DNA of 64,000 nt from Bradyrhizobium sp. NP1 (GTDB taxonomy: Bacteria; Pseudomonadota; Alphaproteobacteria; Rhizobiales; Xanthobacteraceae). Made by a program: the position numbers and the translations under genes. The stretch is from positions 5,930,001 through 5,994,000 of the forward strand of contig NZ_CP127385.1 of the NCBI RefSeq assembly GCF_030378205.1, read 5' to 3'. This document shows, in pieces, positions 27,701-35,654 of the stretch. Each line of letters begins with the position of its first letter. Position 1 is the stretch's first letter. A model generated the notes under the pieces. That model saw nothing but the letters and a program-made list of their open reading frames with translations. It ran no database searches and was not told where the DNA came from.

Positions 27701-27949
27701 CGCATCTACACCAGGGCCTCCTTCGCGAATCTCGACCTCGAGTCCGTGTTCGCGATAGAAGCCCTTTGCGAGTGCGGCGTAGTAGCCGGCGAACTGGAAC
27801 TGGTGTCTCCACTTCAACTGAAGCGAGACCTTCTCCAGCGCGTTCGCCGGATGCGGCAGGAGGGCTGCCGCAAGCAACAACACGAGGCTCGCGACGAGTC
27901 CTTTGACGAACTGTCGCTTCCATCGACCAATCAAGGAGAATCCCTGCAT
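24731..27949 (-). CDS. Receptor-type class III adenylate cyclase with NMT1/THI5-like periplasmic domain
   Basis: A 1072-residue multidomain sensor. A signal/anchor (about 13-37) is followed by an NMT1/THI5-like solute-binding domain (KVSLQLKWRHQFQFAGYYAA onward, to about 285), two membrane segments near 325-375, a Cache-like extracytoplasmic domain, a further membrane segment (IALIAVLSGIELLLIYF), HAMP, and a class III cyclase domain at about 806-994. The cyclase has both metal-binding Asp motifs (LFTDLKDFS, GDGIMAFWG), the purine-selecting Lys (VDKFIGD) and Thr (YTVMGD), and the transition-state Arg (VNVAARLE), so it should make cAMP. A short TPR-like tail closes the protein. The ATG at 27949 is preferred over 28024 because it begins a proper signal sequence. 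Ligand unknown; thiamine-pyrimidine or sulfonate-like compounds are suggested by the fold. Confidence 0.88.
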   Translation of the reverse strand: MQGFSLIGRWKRQFVKGLVASLVLLLAAALLPHPANALEKVSLQLKWRHQFQFAGYYAALAKGFYREHGLEVEIREGGPGVDAGTEVAYGNADFGVCTTSVLASGVEREHNVVLAVIFQHSAAIIMVPHRAGIHAVSELGGHRLMDAPGSDDIAAMLKHEGVNYADLFRVAHSGDPRDLLSGKADAMVAYSTNEPYLFEEYGTPYLAFSPRDYGFDFYGDNLCTSRQQVAQHPERIRAFRAASLKGWAYALAHKDEIVDLIRSEYSAQKTRKALLFEAIRSEMLIRPRLKPLGDQSIERWTSIAKTYADIGMRTETKLPEGLIYHPDDAGWQHRLQAPLLWGLFLVALVSALGWIFYRNARVFGALHLSAVMAGLFVLLSIPLLIFVLAFNYRQSAAAINAILNDVVTKTKQASIEDAENLINPVAATLELLAAVAAEDPAVFRKEESRNLLYQALTSARQIDAAYVSFEDGFHRVATRVDDDRRRSDPKIPPSANWHSSYIDSFSGSHRRVRHRTFFDTWPHVVGSYDVETIEDIRALSGYQAVKEARALIIEGPWPNPDTNTPVITLRYPIIKDGSFIGCASANITFDVLARFLTSHRASPRSTTIIANPNKGTIIAYPDPKKTARVENGRLELTTLDTIADDNVREAYRLQRETNSDDFFFRSPQTGHEFSASFTRYPGSFGQPWEVIILTPTDDFVGTLKRTNRQMIALIAVLSGIELLLIYFISRRLSQPIEGISRELRSVQDLTFSYAAPASSSIKEIKELQAAVSLFDASLRSFSSFVPLDVVRKLITTGTPLTLGVEQRFMTVLFTDLKDFSTLSEQMAPNDLLEQLSRYFEVVSQAIAEESGTVDKFIGDGIMAFWGAPAHRDDHVLRACCGALRAARRMQQLNAEWSGQGRPPLQLRIGLHCADVLVGNVGSSKRLSYTVMGDGVNVAARLEGLNKAFGTTICISDSVFNAVSSQVVARPLRQVRVKGREQEFMVFELLGMIGCGDAEIEARPSDQRLSQLTWQASEYFERRDFSEAARRYQKILEEFPDDPVAKSMLEVVFSNIMPTGTMGAGRAARGRGR

Positions 27950-28050
27950 CGTGCACCTGCCCAGTCTCGCGTTCGACGGATCAAGTGCTCGCGGTGAACA
28001 CCCTGCGCGCCCGCAGCATTGCAATTCCAGCTAGTTGCTCACGTGTGCCT

Positions 28051-28179
28051 TCATCGCCCCTCGATCTGACTGCTTCCAGAAGCTCGCACCTTTTGCATCG
28101 GCGGAAAGTCGATGGCGGTCTGGGCGAGCTTCGCTACCTCCCGCTGCGCGTTGACGAGGCGCCAGAACTGGTACGCAAA
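28051..28179 (-). pseudogene. C-terminal remnant of a second sulfatase copy
   Basis: The minus strand reads YQFWRLVNAQREVAKLAQ then TAIDFPPMQ before a TGA at 28051-28053. This parallels the C-terminus of the intact sulfatase next to it (REFWRFVLVQQEVGRLAQ, TAVEFPPMQ). A stop (TAG) precedes the segment, so only about 40 codons survive. It is evidence of a former tandem sulfatase duplication or of recombination at this site. Confidence 0.7.
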
Positions 28180-28225
28180 CTATTCGTAGAAAGCCATGGA
28201 GCCTCTGGAACCCGATCGAAAGAGC

Positions 28226-28247
28226 GGGCGCTCTCTGGAGAGCGCCC
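28226..28247 (-). terminator. Hairpin terminator after the sulfatase operon
   Basis: GGGCGCTCTC-TG-GAGAGCGCCC is a perfect 10-bp stem, 22 bp past the sulfatase stop codon. A short T-containing run (CTCTTTCG) follows on the minus strand. Confidence 0.65.
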
Positions 28248-28269
28248 GAATGTTGAATGATCGGGCCGA

Positions 28270-30027
28270 CTACTGCCCTTGATGTGCCTTGATGGCCTGC
28301 TCAACCTCCCGTTTTACGGCTTCAAGGTTGAAGCTCGCCGGTGCCTGCATCGGAGGGAATTCGACGGCCGTTTGCGCCAATCGGCCGACCTCCTGCTGAA
28401 CAAGCACGAACCGCCAGAATTCGCGGGCCATGAAATCATTCATGTAACCTCCACCCATATCGTTCAGGCTTTGACCGCGGATTGACGGTGTCCGCTCAAA
28501 CGGGTCCTGGCGGATGTTGACCATGGTTGGCATATCGGTCGTGTCCTTTTCGCCTGGCCACCCGTAGGGCTGCTGGAAGAACTGAAACTTGAAGTCATCG
28601 TGGCGAAGGGCACCTAGATGCGGGCCGGCAAAATAGAAGATCTCGTGGCGAGCCGAGGGACCCTTGCCCGTCAGAAGATCCATCTGATTGTAGCCGTCGA
28701 GGTGGTTCTTGTAGGTGCGGCCGTCCAGCGTCACGCCCTTCAGAAGCTGGTCGGTAATGTTCGGATTTCCCGCCGCAGCGGTCAGTGTCGGGAACCAGTC
28801 GAGTCCCGAGAAGATTCCGTTCTCGACCGAACCCGGCTTGATGCGGCCTGGCCAGCGAATAATGGCCGGCACGCGGAATCCGCCTTCATAGCTGGTGCCT
28901 TTGGTGGCCTTGAACGGCGTCATGCCGCCATCCGGCCAGGTGAACACCTCGGCGCCGTTGTCCGTTGTGAAGATGACGATGGTGTTGTTGGTTTCGCCCA
29001 TGTCGTCGATATGCTTGAGCAGCGCGCCGACGCTGTCGTCCAGCTGCGCCATGCCGGCTTCCTCGAGACCATAGTTCGACTCCGAGTTCTGCATCGCGCT
29101 GTACTTCTTCGACAGGAAGGTCCAGACGTGCATGCGCGTCGTGTTGTGCCAGACAAAGAAGGGTTTTCCGTCGCGCTTGGCCTTGTCCATGAAGTCGCTG
29201 GACGACTTGACCAACACCTCGTCGAAGGTGGTCATGTCGTACTTCGCCTTCAGGAAGGGCAGATCGTGCATGTTCGGCACGTTCGACATGTCGGAAAACG
29301 GCGGTAGCGGACCCTCGTCGACGATCCGTTGCTTGCCAATCTTCCCCCATCGCGGCATCTCGGTCGGGTCGTCCTTGTCCGTCGCGTAGCTGTGTATCAA
29401 GCTGCGTGGGCCGTACTTGTTGTAGTAGTCCTGATTGGTGGGGAACGAGTACCAGTACGGGTCAGACATCGCGTCGAGGTGGTATAAGTAGCCGAAGAAT
29501 TCGTCGAAGCCGTGCACCGTCGGCAGAAATTTGTTGAGATCGCCGAGGTGGTTCTTGCCGAACTGTCCCGTTGCGTAACCGAGCGACTTGAGCGCGGTGG
29601 CGAGCGTGACAGCCTGGTCCGGTATGCCGACATCGGCGCCAGCCTGACCGACGGTCGTCAGCCCCGTGCGGATCGGCAGCTCGCCCGTGATGAAGTTGGC
29701 GCGCCCTGCCGTGCAACTCGCTTCCGCATAGTAGTCGGTGAACATCATGCCTTCGGACGCCAGCCTGTCGAGGTTCGGCGTCTTGCCTGACATCATTCCG
29801 CGGTGATAGGCGCCGATGTTGAACCAGCCGACATCGTCACCCATGATGACAAGTATGTTCGGCCGCCCGCCGCCCGGTGCCTGCTGCGCCTGCGCCTGCG
29901 TCTGAGCCAGCGCCTTTTCAACCGATGCGGCGGCGCCCAATGCGGAGGCGGCAGCCAGGCTTGTCGTCGCAAGCAGAACATTGCGACGGCTCAGATCGTG
30001 CGCGGTGTTATCCTTCGTCTCGACCAT
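28270..30027 (-). CDS. Tat-exported sulfatase (arylsulfatase family)
   Basis: A 585-residue type I sulfatase. The N-terminus has a twin-arginine signal (LSRRNVLLATTSLAAASALG). The metal-binding start of the fold is NILVIMGDDVGWFN; the residue to be converted to formylglycine is Cys in SCTAGRANFITGE, a C-x-A-x-R variant of the usual C-x-P-x-R. The histidine/lysine active-site region is GQFGKNHLGD and the second metal site FTTDNGAE. Its start overlaps the stop of the FGE gene by 20 bp, so modifying enzyme and substrate are co-translated. Substrate sulfate ester unknown. Cytosolic maturation by FGE before Tat export of the folded enzyme would fit the arrangement. Confidence 0.92.
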   Translation of the reverse strand: MVETKDNTAHDLSRRNVLLATTSLAAASALGAAASVEKALAQTQAQAQQAPGGGRPNILVIMGDDVGWFNIGAYHRGMMSGKTPNLDRLASEGMMFTDYYAEASCTAGRANFITGELPIRTGLTTVGQAGADVGIPDQAVTLATALKSLGYATGQFGKNHLGDLNKFLPTVHGFDEFFGYLYHLDAMSDPYWYSFPTNQDYYNKYGPRSLIHSYATDKDDPTEMPRWGKIGKQRIVDEGPLPPFSDMSNVPNMHDLPFLKAKYDMTTFDEVLVKSSSDFMDKAKRDGKPFFVWHNTTRMHVWTFLSKKYSAMQNSESNYGLEEAGMAQLDDSVGALLKHIDDMGETNNTIVIFTTDNGAEVFTWPDGGMTPFKATKGTSYEGGFRVPAIIRWPGRIKPGSVENGIFSGLDWFPTLTAAAGNPNITDQLLKGVTLDGRTYKNHLDGYNQMDLLTGKGPSARHEIFYFAGPHLGALRHDDFKFQFFQQPYGWPGEKDTTDMPTMVNIRQDPFERTPSIRGQSLNDMGGGYMNDFMAREFWRFVLVQQEVGRLAQTAVEFPPMQAPASFNLEAVKREVEQAIKAHQGQ

Positions 30028-31006
30028 AATCGACTCCCCTTTTTATGACGCAACGAAAACCAATGTGGCTCGTGGACGTATCCACCGCTTCGGCGTGGCG
30101 CGCAGCCGGGCGATAGCGGCGGCAGTAATTCGGCGCGCACAGATGCGAGCCGCCTTTAAGAACCTTGCGGGGAATCCTGATCTTCGGCAGACACGGATCG
30201 CAGCTGTCTTGCTCAAGTCCGCCGCGTGGATCTTCCGGGATGCAACACGGCTTTGCCGCGTCGGCCTGATGTTTGGTCGACCACCAATCTGCGGTCCACT
30301 CCCAGACATTGCCGATCATGTCGTGGAGACCGTAGCCGTTCGGTGGGAATGCCAGTACCGGCGAAGTTCGCGCGTGGCCGTCGCGGTTGAGGTTTTGGTG
30401 AGGAAAAGCGCCTTGCCAGGTCTTCGCCATTTGCCTGCCGCCCGGCATGAACTCGTCACCCCAGGCGAACTCGGCGCCATCGAGGCCGCCGCGTGCGGCA
30501 CACTCCCATTCGGCCTCGGTCGGCAACTCCTTGCCGGCCCATTTGGCGTAGGCTTCGGCATCGCGATAGGCGATGTGAACGACGGGATGATCGTCGAGGC
30601 CGCTGATCGAGCTGCGCGGCCCGTATGGCCTGCGCCAATTGGCGCCAAACTTGAAACGCCACCATTGCGACCAGTCACGCAGATCGACCTGATGCTTCGG
30701 TGGCGTGAAAACCAGCGAGCCAGCTTTGAGCATATGCGGCAGCGCGCCTGGATAGTCCTTCGCATCGGGGGGAATCTCGGCGAATGTCACGTAGCCTGTC
30801 GCGTTGACGAATTTGCGAAAATCACGATTGGTGACCGGCGTCCGGTCCATCCAAAAGCCACTCACGGTGACACGATGGGACGGCGCCTCTTCAGGATAGT
30901 GCCTGTCGGAGCCCATGCGGAACGTGCCGCCGGGAATCCAGATCATGCCCAGATGGCTTGGCTCATCGGACAAGGGTACGCGTGCCGTGAAGCCAACGTC
31001 GCTCAT
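30008..31006 (-). CDS. Formylglycine-generating enzyme (FGE-sulfatase domain)
   Basis: A 332-residue oxidase that converts the sulfatase active-site Cys to formylglycine. Family motifs include MIWIPGGTFRMGSD at the N-terminus, LPTEAEWECAARGG, GNVWEWTADWW and VLKGGSHLC. The redox Cys pair of aerobic FGE is present as LCAPNYCRRYRPAARH (Cys-x4-Cys). The ATG at 31006 is chosen because the FGE fold begins directly after it; the upstream open frame has no homology. It overlaps the sulfatase gene by 20 bp, and a GGAATTGCATAG element lies about 60 bp upstream in the correct orientation. Confidence 0.9.
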   Translation of the reverse strand: MSDVGFTARVPLSDEPSHLGMIWIPGGTFRMGSDRHYPEEAPSHRVTVSGFWMDRTPVTNRDFRKFVNATGYVTFAEIPPDAKDYPGALPHMLKAGSLVFTPPKHQVDLRDWSQWWRFKFGANWRRPYGPRSSISGLDDHPVVHIAYRDAEAYAKWAGKELPTEAEWECAARGGLDGAEFAWGDEFMPGGRQMAKTWQGAFPHQNLNRDGHARTSPVLAFPPNGYGLHDMIGNVWEWTADWWSTKHQADAAKPCCIPEDPRGGLEQDSCDPCLPKIRIPRKVLKGGSHLCAPNYCRRYRPAARHAEAVDTSTSHIGFRCVIKRGVDYGRDEG

Positions 31007-31065
31007 TGGGGTACTCGAAGCAGACGTGTTTGACCATGACGGACGTATGCGAACAGCCGCGGCCA

Positions 31066-31081
31066 GACTATGCAATTCCGG
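31066..31081 (-). promoter_or_regulatory. AATYTGCATAG element, copy 4 (FGE/sulfatase promoter)
   Basis: On the minus strand CCGGAATTGCATAGTC, ending 59 bp before the FGE start. It lies in the short gap between the AraC gene stop (31093) and the FGE gene, the expected position for an AraC-type activator site. Confidence 0.5.
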
Positions 31082-31092
31082 CGGGAAGCGAC

Positions 31093-32034
31093 TTACTTGC
31101 TCGTTAGCGTCACCGACGGAAACTCTCCAAATATCCGGCGGTAGATAGCCGCAAATCGCCCGAGTTCTGAGAAACAATAGCGTCGGGCGATCTGCGCAAC
31201 GCTGGTCGTAGCGGGGTCCGCGCGCCGGAGCTCCGTGCGCACCATGTTCAGTCGTCGCAGTCGCATATACTGGCCCGGACTCATCCCCAAGAACTTTACG
31301 CAGCAGTCCCTCAAGGTTCGTTCCGGTACGCCGATTGTTGCGCAAAGATCGGACAAGCTCGGCGGTTTGCCGAAATCCATCCGGAGCGCATTTTCAAATC
31401 GCGTCATGATGTCTGCGTTCTGTTGTCGTATCATTGCATGTTTGCCGACTTCGCCGGCCGTGAGGCATTCGACGAGAGCGAAAATGAGCTCCTGTTCGAC
31501 CGCTCGTGCCGCTTCTCGATGAATGAATATTTCAGGCTTCATCTCGGCAAGGTGGCAAGCCCTGGAATATAGGCGCCTCAACTGCACTGCCGCGCTCTGC
31601 GGCGGTCGCAGGATTCGACCAACCGGGTACGCGATCAAATCCAGTTCGGCCAGCGACTTGCAGTAGTAAGGCAACCGGTCGAGCGGAAGCGAAACGAGCC
31701 CCCATTGGCTCGCCCCCTTCGTCCATTGATGCGCACGCTCTCCGCATGAGTGAAGAACGATGTCGCCGGGCTTTAGTTCGACACCGCTCCATACTGACGA
31801 CGATGGAGAAGTTAGCGGAAATGAAACAAACGTCCGGACCGGCGCCAGCGATACGAAGGCAATGCGCTGGACATTTTCGCGGCCCCGAAACAGGTGGAGT
31901 TGCGCTAGCTTCACCCAGGTCAGGCGCGCTTCGAAATTGCCGTTTCCGGTGAGGACAAAGTCGAGGTTCGCGTCTTCGATGCCGGCGCCATAGTCGTCCG
32001 GATTGGTAAAAACCGCCGTGCCGGTCGCCATCAT
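31093..32034 (-). CDS. AraC-family transcriptional regulator (sulfatase-linked)
   Basis: A 313-residue regulator with an N-terminal effector domain and a C-terminal double helix-turn-helix. The helix-turn-helix block runs from SLSDLCATIGVPERTLRDCC to the second motif at QIARRYCFSELGRFAAIYRR, close to the C-terminus. The ATG at 32034 begins MMATGTAVFTNPDD; an earlier in-frame ATG at 32133 gives a proline-rich, unlikely extension. It lies directly upstream of the FGE/sulfatase operon in the same direction and is the best candidate for its activator. It is a paralogue of the next gene. Confidence 0.85.
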   Translation of the reverse strand: MMATGTAVFTNPDDYGAGIEDANLDFVLTGNGNFEARLTWVKLAQLHLFRGRENVQRIAFVSLAPVRTFVSFPLTSPSSSVWSGVELKPGDIVLHSCGERAHQWTKGASQWGLVSLPLDRLPYYCKSLAELDLIAYPVGRILRPPQSAAVQLRRLYSRACHLAEMKPEIFIHREAARAVEQELIFALVECLTAGEVGKHAMIRQQNADIMTRFENALRMDFGKPPSLSDLCATIGVPERTLRDCCVKFLGMSPGQYMRLRRLNMVRTELRRADPATTSVAQIARRYCFSELGRFAAIYRRIFGEFPSVTLTSK

Positions 32035-32136
32035 GCGCGTGGACCAATGAAACAGGCTGTGGAGCGCCCTCGGGGCTCCGCTTGTGCTTTCCACCCTACA
32101 TGGAAGTACCAGTATCAAAGGGATCGTCGGCATCGC

Positions 32137-33141
32137 CTATGCAAAATCGGACTCTGCGAACGAAGCCGAGCGAACTCGGAGCGCTTTGTGGCAGCTCGCC
32201 GGTTTGCGCAAAGTCGCCGAAGGTGATTCTCCGAACAAGTCCTGGTAGGAGACGGAGAAGCGCCCCAATTCCCAGAAGCCATAATCCATCGCTATCTGTG
32301 TGACGGTGGCTGTTGCCGGATCGGCGCCGAGGAGAGTTCGCCGTGCGAGATGCATACGGCGCAGCCAAAGATACCGAATCGGTCCCATGCCCAGGCGCTC
32401 CTCGCAGCTCGCACGAAGCGTGCGCTCCGAGGCACCGACGGCAGCGCAGATATCGGCCAGATACATCGGCCGATCGCAATTCGCGGCCAAGACTTCCTCA
32501 AAGCGGTCGATGATTGCGGTGTGATACCGCCATCCGGATCCAGCCTTGGTAGGCACATCGTCGGCCAAGCAGGTCAATAGCGCGTGGACGAGCTCATTTT
32601 CCAGAGCGGCTGATACTCCGGGATGCCCAAGCGTTTCGGGCGATGCCTCGGCAAGCCCTCGGATCGCCGCATGCAGGCGCATCAACTGGACCATATGAGC
32701 GGGATCCGGATGCACCAGCCGCACGACAGGTCTATTGGTCAGCTCGCGCCCGATCAAAGCGCGACTCGCCGCCGACAGGTTATCGGTCGGCAGGGACATG
32801 GCCGCCCAGCTGTGAGGCTCTATCGTCCTAGCGTGAGCTGATGCGGCTGGCCCGTGCACGAAAATCGCGTTGGCGTCGAGTTCCATTCCAGAGTAGTAGC
32901 CGGGCGACTGGCTCGGCTCAGCATTGAATGCAAAGCCCACTCGTCGCTCGAGCATCCGGATGTGCGCTATGCGAGGCAGATTTTCCTGGCCTTGCTGCAT
33001 CCAAACTTTGTCGAGATCGATTTGAACCAGCTCGCCGCAGAAGCAGCCTTTGCCCGTGATCGAGAGATCTACCTGAGCTCCCCGCAGGGCGGCTTGGTAT
33101 AGGATCGGATCATCGCATGTGAACGTGGCGACTCGGGACAT
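32137..33141 (-). CDS. AraC-family transcriptional regulator (second copy)
   Basis: A 334-residue paralogue of the downstream AraC protein, with the same layout. The helix-turn-helix block is YLADICAAVGASERTLRASC followed by QIAMDYGFWELGRFSVSYQ near the C-terminus. The start at 33141 (MSRVATF) has GGTGAGT just upstream. The pair shares the MSLPTDNL/VSLPLDRL core in the sensor domain, so they probably respond to related signals. A long upstream region of about 730 bp with no gene precedes it. Confidence 0.85.
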   Translation of the reverse strand: MSRVATFTCDDPILYQAALRGAQVDLSITGKGCFCGELVQIDLDKVWMQQGQENLPRIAHIRMLERRVGFAFNAEPSQSPGYYSGMELDANAIFVHGPAASAHARTIEPHSWAAMSLPTDNLSAASRALIGRELTNRPVVRLVHPDPAHMVQLMRLHAAIRGLAEASPETLGHPGVSAALENELVHALLTCLADDVPTKAGSGWRYHTAIIDRFEEVLAANCDRPMYLADICAAVGASERTLRASCEERLGMGPIRYLWLRRMHLARRTLLGADPATATVTQIAMDYGFWELGRFSVSYQDLFGESPSATLRKPASCHKALRVRSASFAESDFA

Positions 33142-33870
33142 ACTCACCACCACGATGCAAACGGGTTCCCTTTTTACATCATCCACCTTCTCAATGATAC
33201 GAATAAGATAGCTACAACTAGCGGTTGCCCCCTCGTCTACGATTGGAGGTTCTTGCACGGTTGGTGTGAGCCACCGAAAGCACCGGTGAAGCGACAAAGA
33301 GTGCCAATCATCAAGCTCTGTGTGACGACAATCTCACAATGGATCTGAGGGTCCCCGAATACGACAGGGCTCCTGTCCTGCCGGTGCCTTGGCATTCCAC
33401 GATGTCGATAATCTGATCCAATCGACGGCGTGAAAGGCTGAGGGCGGGCTCACGAATCCAAACCTGGCTGAAGTAGCAGATCATCCCGCCCAGCCTCGGG
33501 AGACGCCGGAATTGCATAGCCAGCGAAGCCGGCTAGAATCTAACCTGCCGTGGTTTTTTGGCAGGGCGGCGTGGTCAGGCCAAATCCTGGCGACGCGGCA
33601 CTTTGTCGTTCGAGTCAGTGGGCATCCATCCGGTGGTGCCCCTCAAGTCAGGGTTGCTCCGGCCTGCGCTGCGGCGCCGGAAGGAAAACGTGTGCCTAAG
33701 TGAATTTTGCCAAAATTGCGCGGCGACTGTGTTGGCTTTGCCACGCTGCCGAACAATTGGAACGACCTCCGGCTTTCCCTCGTGAATGCGATAGGCGCGG
33801 CTTTCGTCCGCGCTTAAACTTGCGCGCGTGAGGGATTCTGGGGGTTCAACTGAAACGTGCGGGGACAATC
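33142..33870. other. Divergent intergenic region of 729 bp
   Basis: It separates the second AraC gene from the outer-membrane barrel gene. No convincing gene is seen; several frames of 60-100 codons lack ribosome sites and motifs. It contains the CCGGAATTGCATAGCC element (33506-33521) and a small hairpin with a T-run near 33546. Confidence 0.45.
33506..33521 (+). promoter_or_regulatory. AATYTGCATAG element, copy 5
   Basis: CCGGAATTGCATAGCC, identical to copy 4 in its first 14 bases and oriented toward the barrel protein gene, 349 bp before that start. The distance is larger than at other copies, so a long leader is implied if it is functional. Confidence 0.4.
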
Positions 33871-35001
33871 ATGAAATGGAATCCACGCAAGTCAGCTTCC
33901 GTCGCCGTTGCAATCTTACAGGCATTTTCCCAGCGGCTATTTGATTGCGCAAATATTCAGCGCGTTCTCCTCGCAGCAGCCTTTGGCTTCGCTGCTCTCC
34001 TGGCAACAGCAGAGACGTCGCGAGCCGATGAAAATGGTGTCAGCTTCTGGATTCCAGGTTTCTTCGGCAGCTTGGCGGCGGCGCCACAGCAGGCCGGCTG
34101 GTCGCTAGCATCAGTCTATTATCACACCGATGTTTCCGGAAGCGGCAACATTGCCGTATCGCGCGAAATCACTATCGGCCGGTTCAATCCCGCCCTCAAC
34201 ACCAGTCTCAGCGCGAATGTCAATGCACGGGCTGATCTCGGAATGCTCATACCGAGTTACGTCTTTGCGACGCCGGTTCTCGGAGGCCAGGCTTCCGTCA
34301 GTCTCCTTGGAATGTATGGCAGCAACGATACCGCACTGAACGGCACACTTTCCGGCACCTTGGCCAATGTCCCCTTTACCAGGTCGTTTGCGCTCGAACA
34401 GACCACGATCGGATTCGGCGATCTCGTGCCGCAATTTGCGCTGCGCTGGAATGCTGGCGTCAGCAATTACATGGTCTATTTGACCGGCGATATCCCGGTG
34501 GGATTGTACGACAGATTTAATCTGGCAAATCTCGGCCTTGGCCACGGCGCCATCGATGGCGGATTCGGCTATACCTATTTCAACCCGGCGACCGGACACG
34601 AAATTTCGGCCACGTTAGGCTTTACCGGAAACTTCAAGAACACATCGACTGATTATACCAGCGGCATTGATTTGCATCTCGATGTCGGGGCGTCACAGTT
34701 TTTGACCAAGCAGTTGCAAGTCGGCGTGGTTGCCTATGCCTATGAGCAACTCACTGCCGATCAGGGCTGCGCCCCGCAATTGTGCCCTTTCAAATCCCGC
34801 GTCCTCGGTATTGGCCCGCAGATTGGCTATGTGTTTCCCGTCGGCGGCATGCAGGGCTATGTGAACGTGAAAGCCTATAAGGAGTTCGAAAACTCCAATA
34901 GGCCGGACGGGTGGAACGCATGGGTCACGTTCGTGCTGTCGCCTGCGCCGCCATCCGCCGCACCGTCGCCGCCGCCAATCACCAAAGCGCCCCGGAGCTG
35001 A
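33871..35001 (+). CDS. Outer-membrane beta-barrel transporter (SphA/phenol-MetA-type)
   Basis: A 376-residue exported protein. A long N-terminal signal region (hydrophobic LLAAAFGFAALLATAETSRA) is followed by repeated amphipathic strands with alternating aromatic residues (QAGWSLASVYYHTD, GIDLHLDVGASQF, LGIGPQIGYVFPVGG), ending in a strand (NAWVTFVLSP) and a Pro-rich tail. It resembles the phenol degradation MetA-type outer-membrane proteins that help hydrophobic or aromatic compounds cross the outer membrane. It may admit aromatic sulfate esters for the nearby sulfatase, which is inference from context. Confidence 0.75.
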   Translation: MKWNPRKSASVAVAILQAFSQRLFDCANIQRVLLAAAFGFAALLATAETSRADENGVSFWIPGFFGSLAAAPQQAGWSLASVYYHTDVSGSGNIAVSREITIGRFNPALNTSLSANVNARADLGMLIPSYVFATPVLGGQASVSLLGMYGSNDTALNGTLSGTLANVPFTRSFALEQTTIGFGDLVPQFALRWNAGVSNYMVYLTGDIPVGLYDRFNLANLGLGHGAIDGGFGYTYFNPATGHEISATLGFTGNFKNTSTDYTSGIDLHLDVGASQFLTKQLQVGVVAYAYEQLTADQGCAPQLCPFKSRVLGIGPQIGYVFPVGGMQGYVNVKAYKEFENSNRPDGWNAWVTFVLSPAPPSAAPSPPPITKAPRS

Positions 35002-35145
35002 GAGCCTCATTCCTCAAGCCATTTCGGCCCCTGTCGGTCGATAGCCCGCGCGGAGGTACTATCCGTGTGCATCCAGAAAATCTTTTGGCCACATCACCGT
35101 CTATGAAGGTGCCATAGCAATCTCAAACACGTAAGAGGCTTGATC

Positions 35146-35421
35146 ATGAAAAGCAGCAAGCCGTCGTTTGCCTTCGTCTCCATATTCTTTGCAGTGCTTC
35201 TCTCGTCGAGTATTGAAACACTCAATGCGCGTGACGCTGATCGTAATACTGATATAGGCTCTCGTACCTTCGCAGCCGCCCAGCCTATGCGGCGATGCAT
35301 AAACACGTGTCGTGCACGCTATCGCGACTGTCGTCGTTTGAACCAGTTGCCATCGTTCGAGTGTCGGGATGTTTACCAGGACTGCACCCGATACACTTGT
35401 ACTGGTTCGGGACCAGGATGA
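35146..35421 (+). CDS. Small secreted Cys-rich protein
   Basis: A 91-residue precursor with a signal peptide (FAFVSIFFAVLLSSS) and a mature part holding six Cys in the order C-x3-C-x6-C-x10-C-x6-C-x4-C (CINTC, YRDC, FEC, YQDC, TRYTC). Three disulphides are plausible. AGAGG precedes the ATG at 35146 (an ATG at 35140 is also in frame). Function unknown; it follows the barrel gene by 144 bp in the same direction. Confidence 0.6.
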   Translation: MKSSKPSFAFVSIFFAVLLSSSIETLNARDADRNTDIGSRTFAAAQPMRRCINTCRARYRDCRRLNQLPSFECRDVYQDCTRYTCTGSGPG

Positions 35422-35654
35422 CCGACGTGCCTTTTTCTGCCCTCGGCGGCGAGGCGCCAGCGCTGTAGCTCTCCACCTTCCAGGTTCGGCTGACCCGTGC
35501 CGACGAGGCGATCGGATGATGCTGCGGTGCATGAGTGCGGATGTGACCCATTGCGTCGATCTCAGGATGTCCGCTTTTGCGCCGCTCTTGATGAAGAGCT
35601 GACGTCGGCCTGCGACTTTCACTGATCACGCGACCATCGTTTGCCTGGCCAGCG

